DNA of 64,000 nt from Lachnospiraceae bacterium (GTDB taxonomy: Bacteria > Bacillota > Clostridia > Lachnospirales > Lachnospiraceae): assembly GCA_022793065.1 (NCBI GenBank), contig JAAWCE010000001.1:62001-126000 (forward strand), written 5' to 3'. Below the pieces are notes generated by a model. That model saw only the letters and a program-made list of their open reading frames with translations. It made no database searches and was not told the origin of the DNA. This document shows, one piece after another, positions 32,826 through 41,390 of the stretch; within the stretch, counting starts at the first letter, position 1; every line of letters starts with the position of its first letter. Position numbers and translations under genes: made by a program.

Positions 32826-34922
32826 ATGAATAACCCGGATATTTTGCTGGAACGGTATGCACTGGTGACAGAGAGGATTGGGCAGATTCCAAAAGAGGAT
32901 ATGGGCAATGATTCCCTGGAAGATTACTTTGGACGCTGTGGGGAATTTCTGATGTTAATTGACGATACCATAAGGTTCTTGAAAGAAGATGGTCTTCAAA
33001 GGGCGTCTCTGGATGAGATGCAGCAAAGAAATGAAGCGTTATATGCGGATATTTTGCCCGGTCATTATGAGGAAAGTTATGCCAATCCTGCCTGGGCGGT
33101 AAAAAAACTGGGGGAAGAATTGGGGCCGAAGCTATCCTTTTTATATGCGGAATTGCGCAGCCTGATTGGGTTTGCTTATGAAGGAAGGCTGGAGGATGTG
33201 GTGATACGCATGGAACTTTTTGCGGAAGTGTACGCAGCGTTTCGCTATGCTTTGGAGACGGAAGGGGAATTGCCTTCGGGAGAGGAAGTGCGTCGGATTC
33301 TGTATTGGTTTGTCAGTGATTATGCCGATGTGGCGGCGGAACGCAGAATCAAAGAACAGGTATGTGCGGAGGGCACCCTGGAGGATGACAGAATTTATGA
33401 TATGACTTCTCTGGACAGGATAATGCAGGGGGATCTTACGGATCTGCGGTATTTATATGGTTATGGTGAATATATCAGTGACAGCGAGCTTGAGATGGCA
33501 AGATTTCTGGCTGGTTTGCCGGATGAGACCATAGAAGCTATGGCGGATACTTTTACGGAAGGATATCGAATTGGATTTGAAGTCACAGGGAAGGATCTCT
33601 CAAAAAAGCGGACGGTGGGACTGTATTATCGGGTGGGATTTGAAAGAATGATACGTCGGGCTGTCTTGAATTTTGAGAAGATAGGACTAAAAGCGGTGGT
33701 TTTTCGGCGGGCTTACAGCGTATTGGACAACAGAGGTCTGGGGGGTGCCGGCTTTAGCGGAGGGAACCCCAACAGGCAGTATGATTATGATCACAAAGAT
33801 GATAAGGCGTTATTTTTGGACAGGAATTATGTGAATCGGAAACTGGAAGTTACGCGCACTGCATACGAGAAATACAAGGAGCAGGCCAGGAGCTATGGAG
33901 GACCGGCGGCAGTACAGACTTTTGGGGAAGCGGATTTTCAGCCCATAGCAAAAAAGGAGGCGTTCCGGCTGAGTGCGGAGCAGAATCGTCTCTGGCTGGA
34001 GTATAGCTCCCAGGCGGGGGAACTGCAAAGAGAGTATATTCCGGAGGAAGAGAGAAGCTTTACAATCATTGCGTTTCCGGTTCCTGAAATCGGTCCCGTA
34101 TTTCAGGAATTATTTCAGGAAACCATCAAAATAAATACATTGGATTATATGTGTTATCGCAGAGTACAGCAAATTTTGATAGATAGGTTGGACAGGGCGG
34201 AGTTTTGTGAGGTGAAAGGCTGTAACGGCAACAGGACGGATTTAAAAGTGAAACTGTATTCTCTTTCGGACCCGGAGAAAGAGACTATTTTTGAGAATTG
34301 TGTGGCAGACGTCAATATTCCTGTAGGAGAGGTATTTACTTCTCCGGTGTTAGAGGGAACAGAAGGTACGCTTCACGTGAAAAAAGTCTTCTTAAACGGT
34401 CTGGAGTACAGGGATTTGGAACTATTCTTTGCAGATGGTATGGTCAGGAATTATCACTGTGACAATTTTGAAACAGAGGAAGAAAATAAGAATTTTATTA
34501 AGGAAAATATTCTGCACCGCCATGAGACGCTTCCCATGGGGGAATTTGCCATTGGGACGAACACTGTGGCTTATGTGGCGGCCAAAAGGTTAGGGGTGGA
34601 GTCGAAATTGCCTATTTTGATTGCGGAGAAAATGGGACCTCATTTTGCCGTGGGAGATACCTGTTATTCCCATGTGGAGGATATTAAGGTATACAATCCT
34701 GACGGCAAAGAGATTGTGGCCAGAACCAACGAAATATCCCGACTGCGTCATACAAAGCCGGGGGAGGCTTATTTTAATTGTCATACGGATATTACCATTC
34801 CTTATGATGAATTGGGGGAACTAACCGCGGTTGAGAAGGATGGAAGCAGGGTTATCATTATAAAAAACGGCAGGTTTGTATTACCGGGATGTGAAGAGCT
34901 GAATAGGGCGTTTGAAAAATAA
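32826..34922 (+). CDS. M29-family aminopeptidase (AmpS/aminopeptidase T-like) with N-terminal extension
   Basis: A 698-residue protein whose C-terminal half resembles thermophilic-type metalloaminopeptidases of family M29. GEVFTSPVLEGTEGTLHV near residue 498 and LPMGEFAIGTNTVAYVAAKRLG near 570 hold the metal-binding Glu residues; EKMGPHFAVGDTCYSH near 600 holds the His and Tyr ligands. M29 enzymes are about 400 residues, so roughly 280 N-terminal residues are extra: a helical, acidic portion of unknown function ending before the region with FERMIRRAVLNFEKIGLKAVVFRRAYS. Cytosolic, no signal peptide. Substrate preference is unknown. Confidence 0.78.
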   Translation: MNNPDILLERYALVTERIGQIPKEDMGNDSLEDYFGRCGEFLMLIDDTIRFLKEDGLQRASLDEMQQRNEALYADILPGHYEESYANPAWAVKKLGEELGPKLSFLYAELRSLIGFAYEGRLEDVVIRMELFAEVYAAFRYALETEGELPSGEEVRRILYWFVSDYADVAAERRIKEQVCAEGTLEDDRIYDMTSLDRIMQGDLTDLRYLYGYGEYISDSELEMARFLAGLPDETIEAMADTFTEGYRIGFEVTGKDLSKKRTVGLYYRVGFERMIRRAVLNFEKIGLKAVVFRRAYSVLDNRGLGGAGFSGGNPNRQYDYDHKDDKALFLDRNYVNRKLEVTRTAYEKYKEQARSYGGPAAVQTFGEADFQPIAKKEAFRLSAEQNRLWLEYSSQAGELQREYIPEEERSFTIIAFPVPEIGPVFQELFQETIKINTLDYMCYRRVQQILIDRLDRAEFCEVKGCNGNRTDLKVKLYSLSDPEKETIFENCVADVNIPVGEVFTSPVLEGTEGTLHVKKVFLNGLEYRDLELFFADGMVRNYHCDNFETEEENKNFIKENILHRHETLPMGEFAIGTNTVAYVAAKRLGVESKLPILIAEKMGPHFAVGDTCYSHVEDIKVYNPDGKEIVARTNEISRLRHTKPGEAYFNCHTDITIPYDELGELTAVEKDGSRVIIIKNGRFVLPGCEELNRAFEK

Positions 34923-34972
34923 TAGTTGCACAGAAGCGTAACTTCCGGTAAACTGTACTATATAAGGATAAA

Positions 34973-35024
34973 TTTGGATGTCCCATCCAAATACTGAAAT
35001 GAGTGCCCGCCTTTGGCGGGCATG
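34973..35024. repeat. 52-bp dispersed palindromic repeat, family A copy 2
   Basis: Begins TTTGGATGTC, contains TGAAATGAGTGCCC and the hairpin TGCCCGCC-TTT-GGCGGGCA (35003-35021). It matches 1213-1264 over the full 52 bases. It is intergenic, about 40 bases before the purE start. The perfect 8-bp stem here, against an imperfect one in copy 1, suggests this copy is nearer the ancestral form. Confidence 0.75.
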
Positions 35025-35062
35025 GAAGCGTAAATTTGGAAAATAAATTGTGAGGTGTGTGT

Positions 35063-35596
35063 ATGTCGGATATGGAGAAAGCGCAACATAGAAAACCTGT
35101 GGTAGGGATTGTGATGGGCAGTGATTCGGATATGCCCGTTATGTCAAAGGCGGCGGATGTGCTGGAGACGCTGGATATTCCATTTGAGATGAGAATTATC
35201 AGCGCCCACAGGGAGCCGGATATATTTTATGAGTATGCAAAGCATGCAGAGGAAGAGGGATTGAAGGTAATCATTGCAGGAGCCGGTATGGCGGCTCATT
35301 TGCCGGGAATGTGCGCGGCTATTTTTCCAATGCCCGTGATTGGTATTCCCATGCATACCGCTTCGTTGGGAGGTCGTGATTCCCTTTACTCCATTGTACA
35401 GATGCCTTCAGGTATTCCGGTAGCAACAGTGGCGATTAACGGCGGGGTCAACGGGGGACTTTTGGCGGCAAAGATATTGGCTACTTCGGACGGGGAACTG
35501 CTGAAAAGGTTAAAAGCTTATAGCGAAAAGCTGAAGGAACAGGTGAAGGCCAAGGATGAAAGACTGCACCTTCAAGGATATAAGTCTTATAAATAG
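35063..35596 (+). CDS. purE: N5-carboxyaminoimidazole ribonucleotide mutase
   Basis: An enzyme of 177 residues in de novo purine synthesis, converting N5-CAIR to CAIR. VGIVMGSDSDMPVMSKAAD near 15 is the phosphate-binding loop, FEMRIISAHREPDIFYEYA carries the catalytic His, and GAGMAAHLPGMCAA and PVIGIPMHTASLGGRDSLYSIVQMPSGIPVAT complete the class I pattern. No purK is in view. The ATG at 35063 is preferred over GTG 35057 because GAGG at 35052-35055 is properly spaced. Confidence 0.97.
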   Translation: MSDMEKAQHRKPVVGIVMGSDSDMPVMSKAADVLETLDIPFEMRIISAHREPDIFYEYAKHAEEEGLKVIIAGAGMAAHLPGMCAAIFPMPVIGIPMHTASLGGRDSLYSIVQMPSGIPVATVAINGGVNGGLLAAKILATSDGELLKRLKAYSEKLKEQVKAKDERLHLQGYKSYK

Positions 35597-35646
35597 GGCA
35601 GATAAATCTTCAGGAAAGGCAGCGCTGTGCGCAGATGGGAGAAAAA

Positions 35647-36672
35647 ATGGATTATAAAAAAGCAGGAGTGGATATTGAAGCGGGATATCAGTCGGTGGAA
35701 CTGATGAAGGAACATGTAAAGGCTACCATGCGTCCGGAAGTGTTGGGGGGAATTGGGGGCTTTTCCGGTGCATTTTCAATGAGTGCGTTCAAGCATATGG
35801 ACAAACCCACTTTGCTGTCGGGCACGGATGGTGTGGGCACGAAACTGAAGCTGGCATTTTTGATGGACAGACATGACACCATAGGGATTGATTGTGTTGC
35901 CATGTGCGTAAACGATGTGGTCTGCGCTGGGGGAGAACCTTTGTTTTTCCTGGATTATATTGCATGCGGCAAAAATTATCCGGAAAAGATAGCCGCCATT
36001 GTCAAAGGCGTTGCCGAAGGGTGCAGACAGGCCGGCGCAGCGCTGGTGGGAGGCGAGACGGCGGAACATCCGGGCATGATGCCGGAGGAAGAATACGATT
36101 TGGCGGGATTTGCTGTGGGAATTGCGGATGAAAAGGATCTGGTTACGGGACAGGAAATCCGGGAAGGAGATGTGCTCATTGGAATCGCGTCTTCCGGTGT
36201 ACATTCTAACGGCTTTTCTCTGATTAGAAAGGTTTTTGAGATGACAAAGGAAAGCCTTGATACCTACTATGATGAACTGGGAAGTACTCTGGGAGAGACT
36301 TTGCTGACGCCTACGAAAATTTATGTGAAGGCGTTAAAGGCCATCAGGGAGGCGGGTGTTAAAATTAAGGGATGCAGCCATATTACCGGCGGGGGTTTTT
36401 ATGAGAATATTCCCAGAATACTCCCGGATGGAATCAGGGCCGTGGTAGAGAAGAATAGTTACCAAATTCCACCCATATTTACTTTATTGCAGAAGCAGGG
36501 CGGTATAGAAGAGAAGATGATGTACAATACCTATAATATGGGGTTGGGGATGATATTGGCAGTGGACCCCTCCGACATAGAGAAAACCATGGAAGCAGTC
36601 AGGTCTGCAGGAGAGATCCCGTATAAAGTGGGATATTGTGAGACCGGCGAAAAAGGAGTTGAGTTATGCTGA
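35647..36672 (+). CDS. purM: Phosphoribosylformylglycinamidine cyclo-ligase (AIR synthetase)
   Basis: A 341-residue ATP-dependent enzyme closing the imidazole ring. Its start DYKKAGVDIEAGYQSV is family-typical; LLSGTDGVGTKLKLAF near 58, GIDCVAMCVNDVVCAGGEPLFFLDYIA and ALVGGETAEHPGM are the conserved blocks, and HITGGGFYENIPRILP near 245 follows. The ATG at 35647 has GGGAG ahead of it; ATG 35635 overlaps that site. It overlaps purN by 7 bases. Confidence 0.97.
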   Translation: MDYKKAGVDIEAGYQSVELMKEHVKATMRPEVLGGIGGFSGAFSMSAFKHMDKPTLLSGTDGVGTKLKLAFLMDRHDTIGIDCVAMCVNDVVCAGGEPLFFLDYIACGKNYPEKIAAIVKGVAEGCRQAGAALVGGETAEHPGMMPEEEYDLAGFAVGIADEKDLVTGQEIREGDVLIGIASSGVHSNGFSLIRKVFEMTKESLDTYYDELGSTLGETLLTPTKIYVKALKAIREAGVKIKGCSHITGGGFYENIPRILPDGIRAVVEKNSYQIPPIFTLLQKQGGIEEKMMYNTYNMGLGMILAVDPSDIEKTMEAVRSAGEIPYKVGYCETGEKGVELC

Positions 36673-37292
36673 GGATTGTAGTGTGTGTATCCGGCGGCGG
36701 TACCAATTTGCAGGCCATATTGGACTACATGGAACAGGGGGCTATTACCAATGTGGAAGTTATTGCTGTGATCAGCAATAATGCCAATGCGAAGGCATTG
36801 GACAGAGCCAGGGCAAAGGAAATTCCGGCCATTGTGATGTCTCCCAAAACGTATTCGGACAGGGACACATATAACGTGGCGTTTACGGAGAAAATGACGG
36901 AATTGGCGCCGGATTTGGTGGTTCTGGCAGGATTTTTGGTGAAAATTCCGGAACAGATGATAGAGAGATTTCCTAACAGGATTGTAAATATCCATCCTTC
37001 GCTGATTCCCTCATTTTGCGGCGTGGGATATTATGGTTTAAAGGTGCATCAAAAGGTGCTGGAACGGGGTGTGAAAGTAACCGGCGCCACGGTACATTTT
37101 GTCAATGAGGGAATGGATGAAGGACCGATTATTGCACAGAAGGCGGTTGTGGTGGAAGAAGGGGATACACCGGAAATTCTTCAACAGCGCGTTATGGAAC
37201 AGGCGGAGTGGATTTTGCTTCCCCAGGCCATAGATGATATTGCCAACGGGAGAATCAGATTGGAAAATAATAAAGTGCTCCGGTGCGTGTGA
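36666..37292 (+). CDS. purN: Phosphoribosylglycinamide formyltransferase
   Basis: A 208-residue 10-formyl-THF-dependent enzyme. VCVSGGGTNLQAILD near residue 5 binds the phosphate, AVISNNANAKALDRA follows, and the catalytic Asn-His region is NIHPSLIPSFCGVGYYG near 110. TGATVHFVNEGMDEGPIIAQKAV holds the catalytic Asp. It overlaps purM, and purD begins 20 bases after its stop, so the three are in one operon. Confidence 0.97.
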   Translation: MLRIVVCVSGGGTNLQAILDYMEQGAITNVEVIAVISNNANAKALDRARAKEIPAIVMSPKTYSDRDTYNVAFTEKMTELAPDLVVLAGFLVKIPEQMIERFPNRIVNIHPSLIPSFCGVGYYGLKVHQKVLERGVKVTGATVHFVNEGMDEGPIIAQKAVVVEEGDTPEILQQRVMEQAEWILLPQAIDDIANGRIRLENNKVLRCV

Positions 37293-37311
37293 GATAAGAC
37301 GGGAGGAAGAT

Positions 37312-38589
37312 ATGAATGTTTTGTTAGTGGGCGGCGGCGGACGAGAACATGCCATTGCCGTTAGTCTGAAGAAGAGTAAAAGAGTGGATGTACTGTATTG
37401 TGTTCCGGGAAATGCCGGAATTGCGCAGATTGCGGAATGTGAGCCTTCTATCGGAGTGATGGAATTTGATAAAATCATTGCATACGCAAAAGAGAAAGCT
37501 GTGGATTTGGTGTTTGTAGCGCCGGATGATCCTTTGGCAGCGGGATTGGTAGACGTGCTGCAGGCAGAAGGGTTTAGGGTGTTCGGTCCTAATAAGCAGG
37601 CGGCTATTCTGGAGGCGAGCAAAGCTTTTTCTAAGGATTTGATGAAGAAATATCAAATACCTACGGCGGTGTACGAGACTTTTGACGACCCTCACAAGGC
37701 GATTGCTTATCTGGAAACGGCGCGGATGCCCATAGTACTGAAAGCGGACGGGTTGGCGCTGGGGAAAGGAGTGCTAATCTGCAATACTCTGGAGGAAGCA
37801 AAAGCGGGAGTGCGGGAGATTATGCAGGAGAAGCAGTTCGGCGATGCGGGGAATGTACTGGTGGTAGAAGAGTTTATGACCGGTCCGGAAGTTTCCATGC
37901 TTGCTTTTGTAGATGGAAAAACGGTTAAGCCCATGGTTTCTGCCCAGGATCACAAGCGTGCCCAAGATGGGGATCAAGGGCCGAATACGGGAGGAATGGG
38001 GAACTTTTCACCAAGTCCTTTTTATACGAAAGAAGTGGATGAATTCTGCAGAACTTATATTTATCAGCCTACGGTGGATGCCATGGCAGCAGAAGGAAGA
38101 ATATTTAAGGGTGTAATTTTCTTCGGATTGATGCTGACGCCGGAAGGGCCAAAGGTGTTGGAGTATAATGCCAGATTCGGCGACCCGGAGACCCAGGTGG
38201 TACTTTGCAGAATGAAAAATGACTTTATGGATGTGATTGATGCTTGCATTGACGGTACTTTAGACAAGATGGATTTGGTATTTGATGAGGATGCGGCGGT
38301 GTGTGTAATACTTGCCTCGGAGGGGTATCCGGTTTCCTATGAGAAGGGATATGAAATCACAGGTCTTGAACGTTTTGACGGAAAAGAGGATTATTATTGT
38401 TTCCATGCAGGGAGCAAATTTGACAGCGAGGGACGTATTGTGACAAATGGGGGCCGTGTTCTGGGAGTAACTGCCAGAGGCAAAACCTTGAAGGAGGCAC
38501 GGAAAAAAGCATATGAGGCAACGGAATGGGTGTCTTTTGCCAATAAGTATATGCGTCATGATATCGGCAGGGCGATAGAAGAAATGTGA
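37312..38589 (+). CDS. purD: Phosphoribosylamine-glycine ligase
   Basis: A 425-residue ATP-grasp enzyme making GAR. MNVLLVGGGGREHAIAVSLKKS is the canonical start (glycine-rich loop at 7-12). VLKADGLALGKGVLIC near 143 is the ATP-grasp segment, and QDHKRAQDGDQGPNTGGMGNFSP and LEYNARFGDPETQVVL carry substrate and metal contacts. The ATG at 37312 has GGAGGAAG before it; the in-frame start at 37234 lies within purN. Confidence 0.97.
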   Translation: MNVLLVGGGGREHAIAVSLKKSKRVDVLYCVPGNAGIAQIAECEPSIGVMEFDKIIAYAKEKAVDLVFVAPDDPLAAGLVDVLQAEGFRVFGPNKQAAILEASKAFSKDLMKKYQIPTAVYETFDDPHKAIAYLETARMPIVLKADGLALGKGVLICNTLEEAKAGVREIMQEKQFGDAGNVLVVEEFMTGPEVSMLAFVDGKTVKPMVSAQDHKRAQDGDQGPNTGGMGNFSPSPFYTKEVDEFCRTYIYQPTVDAMAAEGRIFKGVIFFGLMLTPEGPKVLEYNARFGDPETQVVLCRMKNDFMDVIDACIDGTLDKMDLVFDEDAAVCVILASEGYPVSYEKGYEITGLERFDGKEDYYCFHAGSKFDSEGRIVTNGGRVLGVTARGKTLKEARKKAYEATEWVSFANKYMRHDIGRAIEEM

Positions 38590-38621
38590 AGACCAAACAT
38601 AGAAGCAAGGAGGTATTACGT

Positions 38622-39080
38622 ATGGAAAGGGGAGGCTTAGGTTCCATTGAGCTTTATAATATTCCTCATGTATGTGAAATGTGTGGGGGTGTTATGATAT
38701 TTAAGGGCGTGGGTGAATATCAATGTGAAGATTGCCAATATGTGGATTATGATGATTATGGAAAAGTCAGGTTATACATCGAAGAACACAGAGGCGCTAC
38801 GGCCGCACAGATAGAGGAGGCGGTGGGAGTATCTCAGCGGGCCATAAGGCGCATGTTGAAAGAGGGCAGAATTGAAGTGGCGGAAAGCTCTAAAACATTT
38901 CTGCGATGTGAAATATGCGGGAAAACAATCCGTTCCGGCCAGTACTGCCCGGAATGCGAAGTTAAGGTGCATCGCAAGCTGGAAGAGGAAGAACGGGAGA
39001 GACGTCATAAACAAGATCAAGGTTTTGGCATGGAACAAAAGGCCGCGGAAGGACAGAAAAGGTTTAAGCGCGAGAACTAA
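38622..39080 (+). CDS. Zinc-ribbon and helix-turn-helix protein
   Basis: A 152-residue protein with an N-terminal CxxC pair (VCEMCGG..YQCEDCQ, residues 14-38), a central HTH-like segment (GATAAQIEEAVGVSQRAIRRMLKEGRIE, about 60-88; key piece VSQRAIRRMLKEGRI) and a second zinc ribbon (RCEICGK..GQYCPEC). The tail is very basic and charged. The arrangement recalls the flagellar-operon regulator-like YvyF family, but with ribbons on both sides. It is probably a nucleic-acid-binding regulator. AAGGAGG at 38608-38614 defines the start. No function is established. Confidence 0.72.
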   Translation: MERGGLGSIELYNIPHVCEMCGGVMIFKGVGEYQCEDCQYVDYDDYGKVRLYIEEHRGATAAQIEEAVGVSQRAIRRMLKEGRIEVAESSKTFLRCEICGKTIRSGQYCPECEVKVHRKLEEEERERRHKQDQGFGMEQKAAEGQKRFKREN

Positions 39081-39109
39081 AGCGAAGAACAGAAAGCGGA
39101 GAATAGACA

Positions 39110-40813
39110 ATGAGAAGAGAAACAATAGGAGAACTGAAAAGAAAACTTTTGCTGGGAGTGTTTACGCTGGTGTTGATAGCAACGTTCGGGTTGGTATGGG
39201 TATTTGTAAGTCATGCTGATAGCCAGGCTAAAGTAACAGCCCGCAGCGCGAATATCCGTAAGGAAGCAAATGCCAGCAGCGATAAGGTGGGCGGTGTCAA
39301 ACAAGATGAAGTGGTTACCGTTATCAGTACGGTGAAAGGGGCCGATGGCAAGGACTGGTATCAGGTCAGCTATAATAATATGACTGGTTATATCAGAGCG
39401 GACCTTGTGAAGATTACCGACGGAACGACGCCTCCGACAGGTGGGGGAGGGGAGAATAATAATCCGCCGGCGGATATTAGACCCATGGACCCGGTCAGCG
39501 CTACCGTATCGAGGGATTCGGGCAGAGTTCGGGACAACGCCTCGGTTTCTGCAGGGATTGTATCGGAGGTTCCGAATGGGTTGGTTTTAACGGTTACGGG
39601 AGAAGTAACCGATGGGGACGGAAGCGTCTGGTATCAGGTGAATTACAGTTCCGGTGAAGAGCAGGTAAACGGTTTTATTCGTTCCGACTACGTGACCTTA
39701 TCGGATGCGTCCAATCCTCCTGAGGCTGACACGCCTCCGGAAGATACCACACAGGACCCGGCGGCTCAGGATAAGCCCTATGACACCATATTGTGGGAAG
39801 GAGAATGGCATCTCTATGAGACCGCTACCAATAATGCGTATAAGATTTCAGATCTCTTTGCTTCTGCGGAAACGGCCAATGCCAATGCAGCATTGTATGA
39901 AGAAGTAGCGAAATCGGAAAAAAATCAGAAGATTATCATTATTGTGCTGGTATTCTTACTGGTTGCCGCAGTTGCCGGGATTGCTTTCCTGGTGTTTAAA
40001 ATCAGGGATATGATGGATGCGGCGTATTTTAGCGAAGTTGAGAATGACGCGCTCAGAAAGAGGAAAGCAGCAAGCCAGGGCGGAGGTCAACGGGTAATGC
40101 ACACGGTTGGTTCCGAAGGCCAGCAGGGAAGGTCCGGCGGCGGAAGGTCATCCGGCGGCGTTCAGGGGCAGAGAGTACAAGGTTCCGGTCAGGGAATGTC
40201 TCAGGGCCAGAGGATGCAGGGCTCCGGCCAGAGGCAGTCCGGTACTCAGGGTCAAAGGATGCAGGGTTCGGGTCAGAGGCAGCCGGGAATGTCCCAGGGT
40301 CAGAGGATGCAGGGCTCCGGTCAGGGAATGTCCCAGGGCCAGAGGATGCAGGGTCCGGGCCAGGGAATGAATGTAGGTCCTTCTCAGGGTCAGAGGATGC
40401 AGGGTTCCGGTCAGGGAATGGGTGGAGGATATCCGCAGAGATCCCAGGGCTCAAACCAGGGAATGGGCGCAGGTATGTCTCAGGGCCAGAGAATACAGGG
40501 CCAAAGGATGTCGGGAATGGATGAAAGAATGCAGGAACCGGATGAAAGGGCTATGCAGGATCAAAGAATTCGTGGGCAGAGAATGTCTGACCTGTCCCAG
40601 GATGAGAGAGTTATGCAGGGACAGCGGACAGGTATGCCTCAGGGCCAGAGAGGCCAGAGACCTTCGGCGCCTCAGGGTGCAAGACCCGTGCAGTCGGCAC
40701 AGGACAGGGGCCAGCGCAGAAATGAAGAGCAGGGATGGCAGTCCAGGAATTTCATGGCGGAAGAAGAGGAAGAGTTTGATTTGGAATTTTTAAATTATGA
40801 TGAAGAGCAATAA
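39110..40813 (+). CDS. Two-SH3-domain membrane protein with Gln/Gly/Met/Arg repeat tail
   Basis: A 567-residue protein. It has an N-terminal membrane or signal segment at 13-33, SH3-type domains at about 42-105 (ARSANIRKEANASSDKVGG; WYQVSYNNMTGYIRADLV) and 123-200 (RDSGRVRDNASVSAGIVSE; FIRSDYVTLS), and a Pro/Thr-rich spacer. A second membrane segment is at about 270-293 (IIIIVLVFLLVAAVAGIAFLVF). A tail of about 230 residues carries many imperfect SQGQRMQGSGQ units and ends in an acidic EEEEEFDLEF motif. The SH3 domains probably bind the cell wall outside and the tail lies inside. No enzyme domain is seen. Confidence 0.8.
   Translation: MRRETIGELKRKLLLGVFTLVLIATFGLVWVFVSHADSQAKVTARSANIRKEANASSDKVGGVKQDEVVTVISTVKGADGKDWYQVSYNNMTGYIRADLVKITDGTTPPTGGGGENNNPPADIRPMDPVSATVSRDSGRVRDNASVSAGIVSEVPNGLVLTVTGEVTDGDGSVWYQVNYSSGEEQVNGFIRSDYVTLSDASNPPEADTPPEDTTQDPAAQDKPYDTILWEGEWHLYETATNNAYKISDLFASAETANANAALYEEVAKSEKNQKIIIIVLVFLLVAAVAGIAFLVFKIRDMMDAAYFSEVENDALRKRKAASQGGGQRVMHTVGSEGQQGRSGGGRSSGGVQGQRVQGSGQGMSQGQRMQGSGQRQSGTQGQRMQGSGQRQPGMSQGQRMQGSGQGMSQGQRMQGPGQGMNVGPSQGQRMQGSGQGMGGGYPQRSQGSNQGMGAGMSQGQRIQGQRMSGMDERMQEPDERAMQDQRIRGQRMSDLSQDERVMQGQRTGMPQGQRGQRPSAPQGARPVQSAQDRGQRRNEEQGWQSRNFMAEEEEEFDLEFLNYDEEQ
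40160..40680 (+). repeat. In-gene tandem repeat array (GQRMQGSGQ units)
   Basis: Imperfect repeats of about 30-45 bases built on CAGGGxCAGAGGATGCAGGG run through the tail-coding part of the SH3 protein. At least seven QRMQG units can be counted. Such arrays expand and contract by slippage, and length variation between strains is likely. Confidence 0.75.
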
Positions 40814-40837
40814 AATAGTATAGTGTGTACGGTTAAG

Positions 40838-40879
40838 ACAGGGATTATTCCTTTTACTGCAAGGAATATTCCCTGTTTT
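40838..40879 (+). terminator. Terminator after the SH3 protein gene
   Basis: ACAGGGATTATTCCTT pairs with AAGGAATATTCCCTGT (one T-T mismatch) across a 7-base loop and is followed by TTT. Confidence 0.85.
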
Positions 40880-40929
40880 GGGCATTACAAAGGATTTCTA
40901 AAAAACATCTAAACTTTTATGAACTTTAG

Positions 40930-40958
40930 TTGACAGTATTGTGTGGTTGGTCTATGAT
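40930..40958 (+). promoter_or_regulatory. Consensus promoter of the gntR-clpC pair
   Basis: TTGACA (40930-40935), exactly 17 bases, TATGAT (40953-40958). The AACATTTAAACTTTTATGAACT stretch upstream is AT-rich. Confidence 0.8.
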
Positions 40959-40986
40959 TTAAACGGAATGGGAAAGGAGACAATAT

Positions 40987-41355
40987 ATGTTGATTGAGAT
41001 AGATTTTAACAGCGAGGAAGCGTTATATCTCCAACTTTGCAACCAGATTATTTTGGGAATTGCTACTTCCCGGTTCCGTGAAGGGGATTCGCTTCCCAGT
41101 GTACGTCAACTGGCAGATTCCATTGGAATCAATATGCATACGGTGAATAAAGCTTATACCGTATTAAAACAGGAAGGATATGTTAAGGTTGACAGGAGAA
41201 AGGGAGCGATTGTATCCGTTGATATTGACAGAATGAGAACGTTGTCAGAATTGAAAAAGGAACTCCAAGTGATTTTGGCAAAGAGTTGCTGTAAAAATAT
41301 TTCTAAAGAGGAAATACATGGATTAATTGAAGAGATTTATGAGGACTATATTTAA
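40987..41355 (+). CDS. GntR-family regulator, YtrA-like short form
   Basis: A 122-residue protein with a winged HTH in the first 75 residues: LYLQLCNQIILGIATSRFREGDSLPSVRQLADSIGINMHTVNKAYTVLKQEGYV (key pieces LPSVRQLADSIGI and TVNKAYTVLKQEG). The 45-residue tail is too short for an effector domain, as in the YtrA subfamily, which usually represses ABC transporter operons. Here the next gene, 35 bases away, is clpC. Autoregulation and control of clpC are likely but inferred. Confidence 0.9.
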   Translation: MLIEIDFNSEEALYLQLCNQIILGIATSRFREGDSLPSVRQLADSIGINMHTVNKAYTVLKQEGYVKVDRRKGAIVSVDIDRMRTLSELKKELQVILAKSCCKNISKEEIHGLIEEIYEDYI

Positions 41356-41390
41356 GAAGAGGCAGAACGGAAGGAAAAGAGGAAAAGAAT

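Noticed and set aside
34923..35062. Purine riboswitch upstream of purE
   Set aside because: The conserved loop sequences and paired three-way junction of the purine riboswitch were not found. The visible structure is the family A palindromic repeat.
40053..40454. Ser/Pro/Asp-rich frames on the minus strand and other plus frames across the SH3 protein tail
   Set aside because: Low-complexity repeats keep all frames open. The SH3 frame is continuous with recognised domains and the others are not.
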